Shown piece after piece: positions 8,600 through 16,689 of a stretch of 64,000 nt of DNA (its first letter is position 1; each line of letters starts with the position of its first letter). Source of the DNA: Actinomadura sp. J1-007 (GTDB lineage Bacteria; Actinomycetota; Actinomycetes; Streptosporangiales; Streptosporangiaceae); contig NZ_WING01000002.1 in assembly GCF_009793335.1 (NCBI RefSeq), forward strand, positions 558,001 to 622,000, given 5' to 3'. Position numbers and translations under genes: made by a program. The notes below the pieces were generated by a model. The model was not told where the DNA came from, searched no databases, and saw nothing but the letters and a program-made list of their open reading frames with translations.

Positions 8600-8654
8600 C
8601 GCGCGCTCCCGGGCGCCCGGGCCGCGCTCCCGGACACCTGACGCGCGCTCCCGG
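8594..8654 (+). repeat. 19-bp direct repeat downstream of the sugar porter
   Basis: The 19-mer acctgacgcgcgctcccgg occurs at 8594-8612 and again at 8636-8654, with a partial third copy of its second half in between. The first copy contains the stop codon of the sugar-porter gene. It looks like a local duplication of the gene end and has no other evident function. Confidence 0.6.
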
Positions 8655-8682
8655 ACGCTGGGCGGGCCGCCGGGGCATCGGC

Positions 8683-8688
8683 TATCAT
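8683..8688 (+). promoter_or_regulatory. -10 box of thrS leader promoter
   Basis: TATCAT matches the sigma70-type -10 consensus. A start point about 7 bases downstream falls at or next to the A of the leader-peptide ATG (8696), so the leader would be translated leaderlessly. No convincing -35 is visible in the GC-rich DNA upstream. Confidence 0.55.
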
Positions 8689-8695
8689 GCTGGCC

Positions 8696-8764
8696 ATGGC
8701 GGACGCGTTCTCGTTCGAGACGACGACGCCGGGTCACTCCCGGCGCGACGGCCGCTTGCCCTGA
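8696..8764 (+). CDS. thrS leader peptide with three tandem Thr codons
   Basis: A 22-residue frame, MADAFSFETTTPGHSRRDGR followed by LP and TGA. Codons 9-11 (8720-8728) are ACG-ACG-ACG, giving Thr-Thr-Thr immediately before the threonyl-tRNA synthetase gene. A strong terminator begins 13 bp after its stop. A ribosome stalled for lack of charged tRNA-Thr would sit upstream of CTCCCGG (8737-8743). That segment could then pair with CCGGGAG (8786-8792) and break the terminator. This reading is inference built on visible sequence, and no homologue is claimed. Confidence 0.6.
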   Translation: MADAFSFETTTPGHSRRDGRLP

Positions 8765-8777
8765 ACCCAGACGAGCG

Positions 8778-8817
8778 GTGAGGCCCCGGGAGCGATCCCG
8801 GGGCCTCACGGCTTTCC
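8778..8817 (+). terminator. Attenuator/intrinsic terminator in thrS leader
   Basis: A perfect 14-bp stem, GTGAGGCCCCGGGA (8778-8791) with TCCCGGGGCCTCAC (8796-8809), has a 4-base loop and is followed by ggctttcc with a short T run. It lies between the Thr-rich leader peptide and thrS, so it would stop transcription before the synthetase gene unless antiterminated. Confidence 0.75.
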
Positions 8818-8892
8818 GGGGGAGCGTCCGCGGGCCGGCGGTCGGTAGCATCGGCAGCCGCCCGTCCCACCCACCATCCACGAGGAGTACCC

Positions 8893-10869
8893 GTGTCAAC
8901 CGTGTCAGAGCCGCGCATCACCCTCGACGGGAACGAGCGAGTGGTGCCCGCCGGCACGACCGCCGGGGAGGCCCTCCAGGCCGACGGGCGCACCGTCGTC
9001 GCGGCCCGCGTCAACGGCGAGCTCCGCGACCTGGCCCACCGGGTCGCCGACGGCGACGCCGTCGAGCCCGTCGAGATCGGCTCCGACGACGGCCGCGCGA
9101 TCATGCGGCACTCCGCCGCGCACGTCATGGCGCAGGCCGTTCAGGAGCTGTTCCCCGAGGCCAGGCTGGGCATCGGCCCGCCCGTCGAGAACGGCTTCTA
9201 CTACGACTTCGACGTCGCCGAGCCGTTCACCCCCGACGACCTCAAGCGCGTCGAGAAGCGGATGCGCGAGATCGTCAAGCAGGGCCAGCGGTTCGCCCGC
9301 CGCCCCGTCAGCGACGACGAGGCGCGCGCCGAGCTGGCGGACGAGCCGTACAAGCTGGAGCTCATCGGCCTGAAGGGCGCGGCGGGCGCCGACGACGGCG
9401 CGGACGTGGAGGTCGGCGCGGGTGAGCTGACCATCTACGACAACCTCGACGCCAAGACCGGCGACCTGCGCTGGAAGGACCTGTGCCGCGGCCCGCACCT
9501 GCCGACCACCCGCGTCATCCCGGCGTTCAAGCTGATGCGCACCGGCGGCGCGTACTGGCGGGGCAGCGAGAAGAACCCGCAGCTCCAGCGCATCTACGGC
9601 ACCGCCTGGGAGTCCCGCGACAAGCAGGACGAGTACCTGCGGTTCCTGGAGGAGGCCGAGAAGCGCGACCACCGCAAGCTCGGCGCGGAGCTCGACCTGT
9701 TCTCGTTCCCGACCGAGATCGGCAGCGGCCTCGCCGTCTTCCACCCGAAGGGCGGCGTCGTCCGCCGGGTCATGGAGGACTACTCGCGCAAACGGCACGA
9801 GGAGGGCGGCTACGAGTTCGTCAACACCCCCCACATCACCAAGGAGGGGCTGTTCGAGACCTCCGGGCACCTGCCGTACTACGACGAGGACACCTTCCCG
9901 CCGTTCGACGTGGACGGCTCGAACTACCGGCTGAAGCCGATGAACTGCCCGATGCACAACCTGATCTTCAAGGCGCGCGGGCGGTCGTACCGGGAGCTGC
10001 CGCTGCGGCTGTTCGAGTTCGGCTCGGTCTACCGGTTCGAGAAGTCGGGCGTCGTGCACGGCCTCACCCGCGTGCGCGGCATGACCCAGGACGACTCGCA
10101 CATCTACTGCACCAAGGAGCAGATGGGCGACGAGATCAGGAACCTGCTCACCTTCGTCCTGGACCTGCTGCGCGACTACGGCCTGAACGAGTTCTACCTG
10201 GAGCTGTCCACCCGCGACGACTCGCCCAAGTTCATCGGCGACGACGCCGACTGGGAGGAGGCGACCGAGGCGCTCAGCACCGCCGCCGCCGAGTCCGGGC
10301 TCGACCTGGTCGCCGACCCGGGCGGCGCCGCGTTCTACGGCCCGAAGATCTCGGTCCAGGCCAAGGACGCCATCGGCCGCACCTGGCAGCTGTCCACCAT
10401 CCAGGTCGACTTCAACCAGCCGAAGCGGTTCGGGCTGGAGTACCAGGCGGCGGACGGCACCCGGCAGCGGCCCGTCATGATCCACCGGGCGCTGTTCGGG
10501 TCGATCGAGCGGTTCTTCGGCGTGCTGCTGGAGCACTACGCGGGCGCGATGCCGCCGTGGCTGTCGCCGGTGCAGGCCGTCGGCATCCCGATCGGCGACG
10601 CGCACGTCGCGCACCTGGAGAAGGTCGCGGCCGTGCTGCGCGACCGGGGCGTCCGCGTCGAGGTCGACACCTCCTCCGACCGGATGCAGAAGAAGATCCG
10701 CAACGCGCAGAAGCAGAAGATCCCCTACATGCTGCTCGCGGGCGACGACGACGTGGCGCGGGACGCGGTCTCGTTCCGCTACCGCAACGGCGAGCAGAAG
10801 AACGGCGTCCCGATCGAGGAGGCGGCCGACGAGATCGTCAAGGCGATCGAGGCCCGCGTCCAGATCTGA
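8893..10869 (+). CDS. thrS: Threonyl-tRNA synthetase
   Basis: A class II synthetase of 658 residues charging tRNA-Thr. Domains in order are an N-terminal TGS (about 1-65), the editing domain with HSAAHVMAQAV (HxxxH) and CRGPHLPTT, the catalytic core with zinc-site NCPMHN, motif 2 RFEKSGVVHGLTRVRGMTQD and a motif 3 region at MIHRALFGSIERFFG, then the HGTP anticodon domain. The GTG at 8893 has ACGAGGAG upstream. Length is normal for the family. The leader upstream carries a candidate threonine attenuator. Confidence 0.97.
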   Translation: MSTVSEPRITLDGNERVVPAGTTAGEALQADGRTVVAARVNGELRDLAHRVADGDAVEPVEIGSDDGRAIMRHSAAHVMAQAVQELFPEARLGIGPPVENGFYYDFDVAEPFTPDDLKRVEKRMREIVKQGQRFARRPVSDDEARAELADEPYKLELIGLKGAAGADDGADVEVGAGELTIYDNLDAKTGDLRWKDLCRGPHLPTTRVIPAFKLMRTGGAYWRGSEKNPQLQRIYGTAWESRDKQDEYLRFLEEAEKRDHRKLGAELDLFSFPTEIGSGLAVFHPKGGVVRRVMEDYSRKRHEEGGYEFVNTPHITKEGLFETSGHLPYYDEDTFPPFDVDGSNYRLKPMNCPMHNLIFKARGRSYRELPLRLFEFGSVYRFEKSGVVHGLTRVRGMTQDDSHIYCTKEQMGDEIRNLLTFVLDLLRDYGLNEFYLELSTRDDSPKFIGDDADWEEATEALSTAAAESGLDLVADPGGAAFYGPKISVQAKDAIGRTWQLSTIQVDFNQPKRFGLEYQAADGTRQRPVMIHRALFGSIERFFGVLLEHYAGAMPPWLSPVQAVGIPIGDAHVAHLEKVAAVLRDRGVRVEVDTSSDRMQKKIRNAQKQKIPYMLLAGDDDVARDAVSFRYRNGEQKNGVPIEEAADEIVKAIEARVQI

Positions 10870-11081
10870 CCCTGCGGTCCGCCCGCCCGGCGGCCCGGTT
10901 CCGGCGACCCGTCCGGCGGGCGGTCCGGCGGCCCCGTCCGGGCTCCGTCCCGGCGGCCCCGTCCGGCGCTGATCCGCGCCGGGCGGGGCCGTTCCGTACC
11001 CCCTCGCCGCCCGCCCCGCGTGACGCACGCGGAGTTGGTAGCCTCAACGGTCACCTGCCACCACCGGGGAGATGTGCGGAG

Positions 11082-11699
11082 ATGAAGTCCACGAGGGCGG
11101 CCCGGCGCGCCCGGCGGTCGTTCTGGGCCCGGATCGCCGGATACGGCGGCGCCCTGCTCCTCGCGGCCGCGGCCGTCGTGGTCCTCATCCGTCCCGCCGT
11201 CAACAAGGACGCCGGGTCCGAGTCCGCCGGAGCCGAGACCTCGACCGCCCCGAGCGCGACGGCGGGCGCCGGCCCCGGCGGGGCCGGAGTGCCCGGCTAC
11301 CCCGGGCCGTCCGCGGCGGCGTCCAACCCCGCGACGCAGCAGACCCGCGGCGGCAGCCCCTACCCGGGCGGGCAGGGCGGCGGCGGGGGAGGCCCCGCGA
11401 TGCCCGGCCAGAACGGCTCGGGCGCCGGCATCTCCTGGTGCCCCGCCGGAACGGCCTCCTACCGGGCCGCGACCGGCGGGCTGGAGGTCTCCATCTCCGT
11501 CTCCGGCAGCGGCGCCGTACGGGCCGAGGTCACCGCGCGGGGCCGTTCGCCGGAGCCCCAGCAGGCGACCGTACGGGGCGGGAAGCCGCACAAGTTCCTG
11601 TTCAGGGGCGTCGCCCCGCAGTCGGTCGAACGCGTCAGGGTCACCACGGTGTCGGTCGGCGTCTCGATGCAGACCTGCTACGCCCGCCCGAGCGCCTGA
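11082..11699 (+). CDS. Membrane-anchored protein of unknown function
   Basis: A protein of 205 residues that I do not recognise. It has a basic N-terminus (MKSTRAARRARRSFWARI), one hydrophobic helix (about 20-40), a Gly/Pro/Ser/Thr-rich linker (about 45-110), and a C-terminal domain of about 90 residues. The domain begins SWCPAGTASYRAATGGLEVS and ends SMQTCYARPSA; the two Cys could form a disulfide outside the cell. GGGGAG lies 10 bp before ATG 11082. It follows thrS by 212 bp, probably as a separate unit. Confidence 0.7.
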   Translation: MKSTRAARRARRSFWARIAGYGGALLLAAAAVVVLIRPAVNKDAGSESAGAETSTAPSATAGAGPGGAGVPGYPGPSAAASNPATQQTRGGSPYPGGQGGGGGGPAMPGQNGSGAGISWCPAGTASYRAATGGLEVSISVSGSGAVRAEVTARGRSPEPQQATVRGGKPHKFLFRGVAPQSVERVRVTTVSVGVSMQTCYARPSA

Positions 11700-11841
11700 A
11701 CCGTCCCGCGGACGGTGCTTCCGCGGGCGCCTCCCGCTTCCGTGGACGTGCCCGCGGACGCCTCAGGCGGTCGTTCGCGGGGTGACGCGTGCCGCCGGGC
11801 GTCGCATACCGCCCGCGCCCGCCCGTCCCGGCAGAAACCGC

Positions 11842-11870
11842 TTGGTATGCATCGGTGCCGTGTCTAGAGT
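11842..11870 (+). promoter_or_regulatory. Orphan sigma70-like promoter
   Basis: TTGGTA (11842-11847) and TAGAGT (11865-11870) are separated by exactly 17 bp. The predicted start near 11877 points toward a strong hairpin and then the 3' end of the opposite-strand Asp23 gene. No plus-strand gene follows before 12886, so any transcript would be short or antisense. Confidence 0.45.
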
Positions 11871-11883
11871 GCCAGTCCAGTCG

Positions 11884-11922
11884 CCGGGGTCGTTCCCGTG
11901 GGCGGGAGGGGAGCGACCCCGG
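11884..11922 (+). other. Strong hairpin in the 300-bp gap before the Asp23 gene
   Basis: CCGGGGTCGTTCCC (11884-11897) pairs with GGGAGCGACCCCGG (11909-11922): 14 pairs including one G-U, with an 11-base loop. No T run follows. It could end the reverse-strand Asp23 transcript or fold the start of a transcript from the promoter at 11842. The rest of 11700-11999 shows no gene. Confidence 0.5.
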
Positions 11923-11999
11923 GGACTCGTCCCGTACCGCCCTCCGGGCCCCTTCCCGCATGAGCCGTTCGGCGGTCCGGGGCCGTACGGGACGGGCGG

Positions 12000-12689
12000 T
12001 CAGGCGGACGGCCCGGGAGGCACCCGGACGTCCTCGACGGCCACGTTGACCTCCGCGACCCGCCTGCCGAGCATGAGCCCGGCCACGCGCGCCACGTTGG
12101 CCCGCACCGCGGTCGCCACGTCCATGATCACGCTGCCGTACTCGACGGCGACGCCGAGGTCGAGCGACACCTCCTCGTCGCGCAGGCGCACCGCGACCCC
12201 GCCGCCCCGGCCGGGCCCCTCGCGGGCCGTCAGCGCGACCACCCCGGCGACCTCCAGCGCCGCCAGCGTCGCGATCCTCACGACGACCTCGTCGTCGATG
12301 GTGATCCGGCCGCCGTAGCCGGGATCGCCGCCGTCGCGGCCCGGCGGGACGCGGTGGGCGCTGGACGCCCCCGCGGGCGCCGCCGACACGGCGGACGGCG
12401 TGGACGAGAGCGGCGTCGCGGGCGGGGCGCTGCCCGTCAGCGGCGTGGAGAGGGGCGGGGGAGCGGCGGGAGTCGGCGCGGCGAGCGGCGACCCCGGCGA
12501 CCCCGGCGGGGGCCCGGAACCGGGCGGAGCCTCCGGCGCGTTCGGCGGCATCCCGGGCCCACCGGGCGCGTTGGGCGCGGTGCCGGGCGCGCCGGGCGCG
12601 CCGGGCGCGTTCGGCGGTCCGGACGGGCTCGGCGGGCCGGGGTAGAACGGCATGGAACCGGGCTCCGGAAGGGGGGTCTCCCCGGTCAT
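12000..12689 (-). CDS. Asp23/Gls24-family envelope stress protein with Pro-rich N-terminus
   Basis: A protein of 229 residues. The C-terminal 105 residues are an Asp23/Gls24 domain (from GRITIDDEVVVRIATLAALE to VAEVNVAVEDVRVP). The first 120 or so residues are an unusual run of Pro, Gly and Ala without predicted structure. Asp23 proteins associate with membrane-bound partners and envelope stress in Firmicutes; the role here is unproven. ATG 12689 is preceded by GGGGAG. It is divergent from the HIT gene across a 196-bp region. No AmaP-type membrane partner is adjacent. Confidence 0.75.
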   Translation of the reverse strand: MTGETPLPEPGSMPFYPGPPSPSGPPNAPGAPGAPGTAPNAPGGPGMPPNAPEAPPGSGPPPGSPGSPLAAPTPAAPPPLSTPLTGSAPPATPLSSTPSAVSAAPAGASSAHRVPPGRDGGDPGYGGRITIDDEVVVRIATLAALEVAGVVALTAREGPGRGGGVAVRLRDEEVSLDLGVAVEYGSVIMDVATAVRANVARVAGLMLGRRVAEVNVAVEDVRVPPGPSA

Positions 12690-12776
12690 CGAATCGGCTC
12701 CCCACGGGGTCGGACGCGTCCGCCCGGTGCTGGGGCGACGCGGTGTCGGAGTGGCGCGTGCGGCGTCACGAAAGTC

Positions 12777-12847
12777 TAGATTCGCGGGCGCGCGCCGGTG
12801 CCCGCCGGGGATCCCGACTTCAGGCCGGGCCGCTCCTCTCTCTATGC
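12777..12847 (+). promoter_or_regulatory. Candidate promoters for the HIT gene
   Basis: Two -10-like boxes precede the HIT gene in the divergent region: TAGATT (12777-12782) and TATGCT (12842-12847). The second leaves about 32 bases of leader before the AAAGGAGAG ribosome site. Neither has a strong -35. Confidence 0.35.
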
Positions 12848-12885
12848 TGCTGGTCAGGGCCGTTGAACAAAAGGAGAGCGCCGCC

Positions 12886-13515
12886 TTGAGCGTAGAGCCG
12901 GAGGAGCCCGTGGTGCAGGAGGCGCGCGACGACGCGCCCGAGTCCGGTGCGGGGACGCCGTCCGGGCCCCGTTTGGAGGAGGAACGGGGCGGCGCGGGCA
13001 TCCCCGACAACTTCCAGCGGCTGTGGACGCCGCACCGGATGGCCTACATCAAGGGCGAGAACAAGCCGGGCGGGCCGGAGGCCGAGGGCGCGTGCCCGTT
13101 CTGCGAGATCCCCAAGATGAGCGACGAGGACGGGCTGGTCGTCGCGCGCGGCGGGTCGGTGTTCGCGGTGCTGAACCTGTACCCGTACAACTCCGGCCAC
13201 CTGATGGTCGTGCCGTTCCGGCACGTCGCCGACTACACCGAGCTGGACGAGGCCGAGTACACCGAGCTGGCCGTGTTCACGCGCCGGGCGCTCGCCGCGC
13301 TGCGCAAGGCGAGCGGCGCGCAGGGCTTCAACGTCGGCATGAACCTCGGCCAGGTCGCGGGCGCGGGCATCGCCGCGCACCTGCACCAGCACGTCGTGCC
13401 GCGCTGGGGCGGCGACACCAACTTCATGCCGGTCGTCGGGCACACCAAGGTGCTGCCGCAGCTCCTGCGCGACACCCGGCGGATGCTCGCCGACGCCTGG
13501 CCGCAGGACGTCTGA
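12886..13515 (+). CDS. HIT-family hydrolase/AP4A phosphorylase-like protein
   Basis: A protein of 209 residues with the histidine-triad motif HLHQHVVP and the upstream YNSGHLMVVPFRHV typical of the family. Its place in the thrS-HIT-pgsA-pimA neighbourhood matches M. tuberculosis Rv2613c, a diadenosine tetraphosphate phosphorylase, so degradation of AP4A made by synthetases such as ThrRS is a reasonable assignment. TTG 12886 is chosen because AAAGGAGAG lies 7-8 bp upstream. A C..C pair (CPFCEIP) before the fold may bind zinc. About 45 acidic residues precede the domain. Confidence 0.85.
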   Translation: MSVEPEEPVVQEARDDAPESGAGTPSGPRLEEERGGAGIPDNFQRLWTPHRMAYIKGENKPGGPEAEGACPFCEIPKMSDEDGLVVARGGSVFAVLNLYPYNSGHLMVVPFRHVADYTELDEAEYTELAVFTRRALAALRKASGAQGFNVGMNLGQVAGAGIAAHLHQHVVPRWGGDTNFMPVVGHTKVLPQLLRDTRRMLADAWPQDV

Positions 13516-13623
13516 CGCCGCCCGGCGGGCCGTCCGCGTCCGCCGCCCGCCGCGTGGAGGCGCGCCGCGCGGTCGGCGGCGGGCGGCGCGGAGGCCCGCC
13601 CGGCGGCGGGGCATGATGGGATC

Positions 13624-14031
13624 ATGAAGCGACGCGAGCGGCCGGTGCTGGTCTACGACGGCGACTGCGGTTTCTGCACGTCGTCCGCCCGTTTCCTGGA
13701 ACGGCGCATCCCCACCTCGGCCGAGGTCGTCGCGTTCCAGTTCGCCGATCTGGGGGCCCTCGGCACCACGCGGGAACGGGCCGGGCACGAGGTCCTGTGG
13801 ATCGACCGCACGGGCCGCGTCTCCGGCGGGTCCGACGCGATCGGGCGGATGCTCACCGACGCGGGCGGCCTCTGGCGCGTCCCCGGCGTCCTGATGCGCG
13901 TGGCGCCGCTGAGCTGGCTGGCCAGCGCCGCGTACCGGCTGGTCGCCGACAACCGGCAGCGGATGCCCGGCGGCACGGCCGCGTGCAGGCTGCCCCCCGA
14001 CAGGCGTCCGGGCGCGACCGCCGGGAAGTGA
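13624..14031 (+). CDS. DCC-family thiol-disulfide oxidoreductase (DUF393)
   Basis: A small protein of 135 residues that begins with the family signature VLVYDGDCGFCTSSARFLE. The CxxC-like DGDCGFC suggests a thioredoxin-related redox site. The C-terminal half holds the usual helical part (LMRVAPLSWLASAAYRLVADNR). Family members often sit beside HTTM membrane proteins. Here the HTTM gene lies head-on 24 bp away on the other strand. The target is unknown. Confidence 0.85.
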   Translation: MKRRERPVLVYDGDCGFCTSSARFLERRIPTSAEVVAFQFADLGALGTTRERAGHEVLWIDRTGRVSGGSDAIGRMLTDAGGLWRVPGVLMRVAPLSWLASAAYRLVADNRQRMPGGTAACRLPPDRRPGATAGK

Positions 14032-14055
14032 CGCGGACCGTACGGGCCGCGCCGG

Positions 14056-15048
14056 TCAGGACGGCAGGGGCGTGCGGTCGCCGCGGGGGCCGGGCGGCTC
14101 GGAGCCGTCCGCCCGCTCCTCCTCCGCGGCGGGGCTCGCGCCGGGGGCCGCGCCGAGCCACCCCCGGACCCGCGCGGGCAGCCGGTCGGTGACCCGCTCC
14201 AGCGGCAGGAACGCGCTCAGGAAGATCGCGTGCGGCAGGAAGTGGATGGTCATCAGCGCGTACGTCACGGCGTGGAACAGCGCGAAGCCGATCACCCCGA
14301 GGTACAGCGGCCGGCCGCGGACGAACAGCAGCGCGGGCGAGGTGAACTCCGCGACGAACGTGCCCCACTGGCTGATCTTGAGCATCAGCGGGAACTGGAT
14401 GAGGCTGCGCCCGAACGGCGTCCCCCGGCGGCTCAGCGCCCACTGCACGGTCGCGCCGTTCGGCCACTCGGGGAACCCGCCGACGCGGATCTTGGCCCAG
14501 GACGACAGGAAGTAGGCGGCGACGACCGAGACCTGGATCGAACGGGTCGACCACCCCGCCGCCTCGCTGCCCCTCCGGTCGCCGAACCCGGCCCGCCCGA
14601 CGCTCGGCAGCACCCACAGCGCGACGACGAGCGCCAGGTGGTCGTGGTCGACCTTGCCGTACGACATGCTGATCGTGACCCACCACAGGTAGCCCGCGGC
14701 GGCGACGTAGCCGGTCGCGCGCGGCAGCACCCGGCCGGTCATGGCGACCAGCCCGGCCGCGATCGTGACGACGAGCACCGTGTACATCGCGGCGGGCGTC
14801 GGCGCGGGCAGGTGCAGCCAGCGGGCGAGCCGCACCGGCTGGTACAGGTCGGCGGGCAGCCGCGCGTGCGCGAGCGAGCTGCTGGTCAGCAGGAGCATGT
14901 CGAACGGCAGGAACACGTAGGCGACGACCCGCAGCCACGCGATCCGCGCGCGGGGGATCGGCCCGTACCACCACCGCCCCCAGGGCGTCGCGGGCCTGCG
15001 CCCCTGCCCGGCGTCGCCGGCGGGCGAGGGCTCGCCGGGGGCCGTCAT
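14056..15048 (-). CDS. HTTM-domain integral membrane protein
   Basis: A polytopic membrane protein of 330 residues with at least seven hydrophobic helices. It carries features of the horizontally transferred transmembrane (HTTM) family, which is related to vitamin K-dependent gamma-carboxylases and SdpB: a WLRVVAYVFLPFDMLLL helix, a central AAYFLSSWAKIRVGGFPEW segment and HAVTYALMTIHFLPHAIFLS. The C-terminus is a charged cytoplasmic tail. Its ATG overlaps the stop of the small upstream gene by 4 bp, so the two are translationally coupled. Activity is unknown. Confidence 0.75.
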   Translation of the reverse strand: MTAPGEPSPAGDAGQGRRPATPWGRWWYGPIPRARIAWLRVVAYVFLPFDMLLLTSSSLAHARLPADLYQPVRLARWLHLPAPTPAAMYTVLVVTIAAGLVAMTGRVLPRATGYVAAAGYLWWVTISMSYGKVDHDHLALVVALWVLPSVGRAGFGDRRGSEAAGWSTRSIQVSVVAAYFLSSWAKIRVGGFPEWPNGATVQWALSRRGTPFGRSLIQFPLMLKISQWGTFVAEFTSPALLFVRGRPLYLGVIGFALFHAVTYALMTIHFLPHAIFLSAFLPLERVTDRLPARVRGWLGAAPGASPAAEEERADGSEPPGPRGDRTPLPS

Positions 15049-15500
15049 CGAACGTTCCAGGTGACGCGGGTCTGGAGGACGGTCTTGACGACCTTGCCGT
15101 GCTTCAACGTCTGGACCTGCTTCACGATGTAGATCTTCGTCAGCCGGGGCTTGCCCGGGTGCAGCCTCCGCTGGCCGTCGGCGATGCCCTGGAGCAGCGA
15201 GGGATCGCGGACGAGCCGGTCCATCTGGCCCTCGATCTCGGCGCGCTTCATGCCCGAGCCGACCGCGTCCATGGACAGCTTGACGTGCTCGCCGGCCGCG
15301 GTGTCGGCCTCCAGCCAGTGCGAGTGGATCTCCCCGCCGTCGTTCTTGACCGAGAACGCGAACTGCGTCATCGGGCCCAGCGGGAAGTCGTCGTCCGACC
15401 CGTACGCGCTGGTGTAGAAGAGCCCGCCGATCATGGCCGCGGCGACCAGCGACCGCCAGAGCCGGGCGCGCGAGCCCAGGCGAGAGACCACCAGATGCAT
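15045..15500 (-). CDS. Small secreted or membrane-anchored partner of the HTTM protein
   Basis: A protein of 151 residues that I do not recognise. An N-terminal hydrophobic segment (RSLVAAAMIGGLFYTSAYG) acts as a signal or anchor. An extracytoplasmic domain of about 120 residues follows (LGPMTQFAFSVKNDGGEIHS to VLQTRVTWNVR). It starts only 9 bp after the deacetylase stop and overlaps the HTTM start by 4 bp, so it is the middle gene of a three-gene operon. Fixed coupling to an HTTM protein suggests they act together. Confidence 0.65.
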   Translation of the reverse strand: MHLVVSRLGSRARLWRSLVAAAMIGGLFYTSAYGSDDDFPLGPMTQFAFSVKNDGGEIHSHWLEADTAAGEHVKLSMDAVGSGMKRAEIEGQMDRLVRDPSLLQGIADGQRRLHPGKPRLTKIYIVKQVQTLKHGKVVKTVLQTRVTWNVR

Positions 15501-15509
15501 CTCGTCAGC

Positions 15510-16456
15510 TTAGGGCCGCGCGGGACCTGAGGCGTGCCGGGTCGCCGGGTCCGCGGGGCTTGGGGACGCCGGGCGCGCTTGGCCCGCGTTGAGGCGCGGG
15601 GCGGCGGGGCCGGGGTGTTCGCCCTGCTCGGGGCGGCGGGTGCCGCCGGGGCGGGTGGACGCCTCGCGCAGCTGCGACACGGTGACGAACTCGAAGCCCT
15701 TGCCGCGCAGCCCGCGGATCATCGCGGGCAGCTCCCGGACGGCGGTCTCGCGGCTCGGCGCGCCGACGTCGTGGGCGAGGACGATCGTGCCCGGACGGGC
15801 GTTGTCGACGATGGCCTCGACCATGGCCTCGGGGCGCTTGTGCAGCTTGCGGTCCTGGACGAGCAGCGACCACAGCGCCAGGTCGTAGCCGTGCTCGCCC
15901 GCGACGTGCAGGGTCGTCCCGCCGACGCGGCCCCACGGCGGGCGCAGCAGCCGGGCCTCCTTGCCCGTGACCTCCCTGATCGCCAGGTGGGTGCGGTGGA
16001 TCGACCGGTAGGCGTCGCGGTGGCTCATCGTGGACAGGTCGTCGTGCCGCCAGGTGTGGTTGCCGATCTCGTGGCGGTCGAGGCGGCCGCGCACGAGCCC
16101 GGCGTTGCGCCGCATCCGGCTGCCGACGACGAAGAACGTCGCGGGGACCTTCGCCTCCTCCAGCGCGTCCAGCGCCTGCGGCGTCCAGTGCTCCATCGGC
16201 CCGTCGTCGAACGTGAGCGCGACGAGGCGCCGGTCGGTGTCGACGGCCCAGACGACGTCGACCTGGTGCTCGGGCGGCTGCCAGGAGTCGACCGACGACG
16301 CCGACGCGGGCGTGGGCGGGACCTGCCGCTCCCACGCCTGCTGGGCGACCACGCCGGCGCCGCCGGCGAGCAGCCCGCCCGCCGCGAGCCCGATCCTCTT
16401 GATGACCTTCCGGCGTCCCAGCGCCTCCGGCTGCGGTCTTTCCCCGAGTTCCCCAT
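15510..16456 (-). CDS. Polysaccharide deacetylase (NodB fold), start region frameshifted
   Basis: A secreted carbohydrate esterase 4 family enzyme. Catalytic motifs are present: TFDDGP (motif 1), HTWRH (motif 2), RPPWGRVGG (motif 3) and LAHDVGAPSRET. The intact frame begins only at GTG 16352. In that same frame a Tat-like signal, GRRKVIKRIGLAAGGLLAGG, continues upstream with no start codon. The ATG at 16456 is in another frame. One extra C in the CCCC run 16451-16454 would join them as MGELGERPQPEALGRRKV. A sequence error or true loss of the export signal is therefore likely. Confidence 0.8.
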
Positions 16457-16689
16457 AACGATGTCAGAATTTCACGTCCTTACCAGGACACCATCGACCG
16501 CATGGCCGAATCGTGGATCAGCCTCAGGGATGAGACATGGGGGGACTTGAGGGGCATACCCCCAGATAGCGTCGTCCACCCGCCCGGCGCGCCGCGCCGC
16601 CGGCCGGGCCGAGGGGACGGGCCCGGCCGGCGGCGGACGCCGGGCCGGAGGGCGGCGGGGAGGAGGTACGGGGCAGGGGTACCGCCGGG

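Noticed and set aside
8620..8764. A tRNA or T-box upstream of thrS
   Set aside because: No cloverleaf, TPsiC-arm sequence or T-box motif is visible; the leader is better explained as a peptide attenuator.
13624..15500. An SdpABC-type toxin system
   Set aside because: The HTTM protein is SdpB-like in fold, but no SdpC-like toxin precursor with a hydrophobic core peptide is present, and the 151-residue partner does not look like one.
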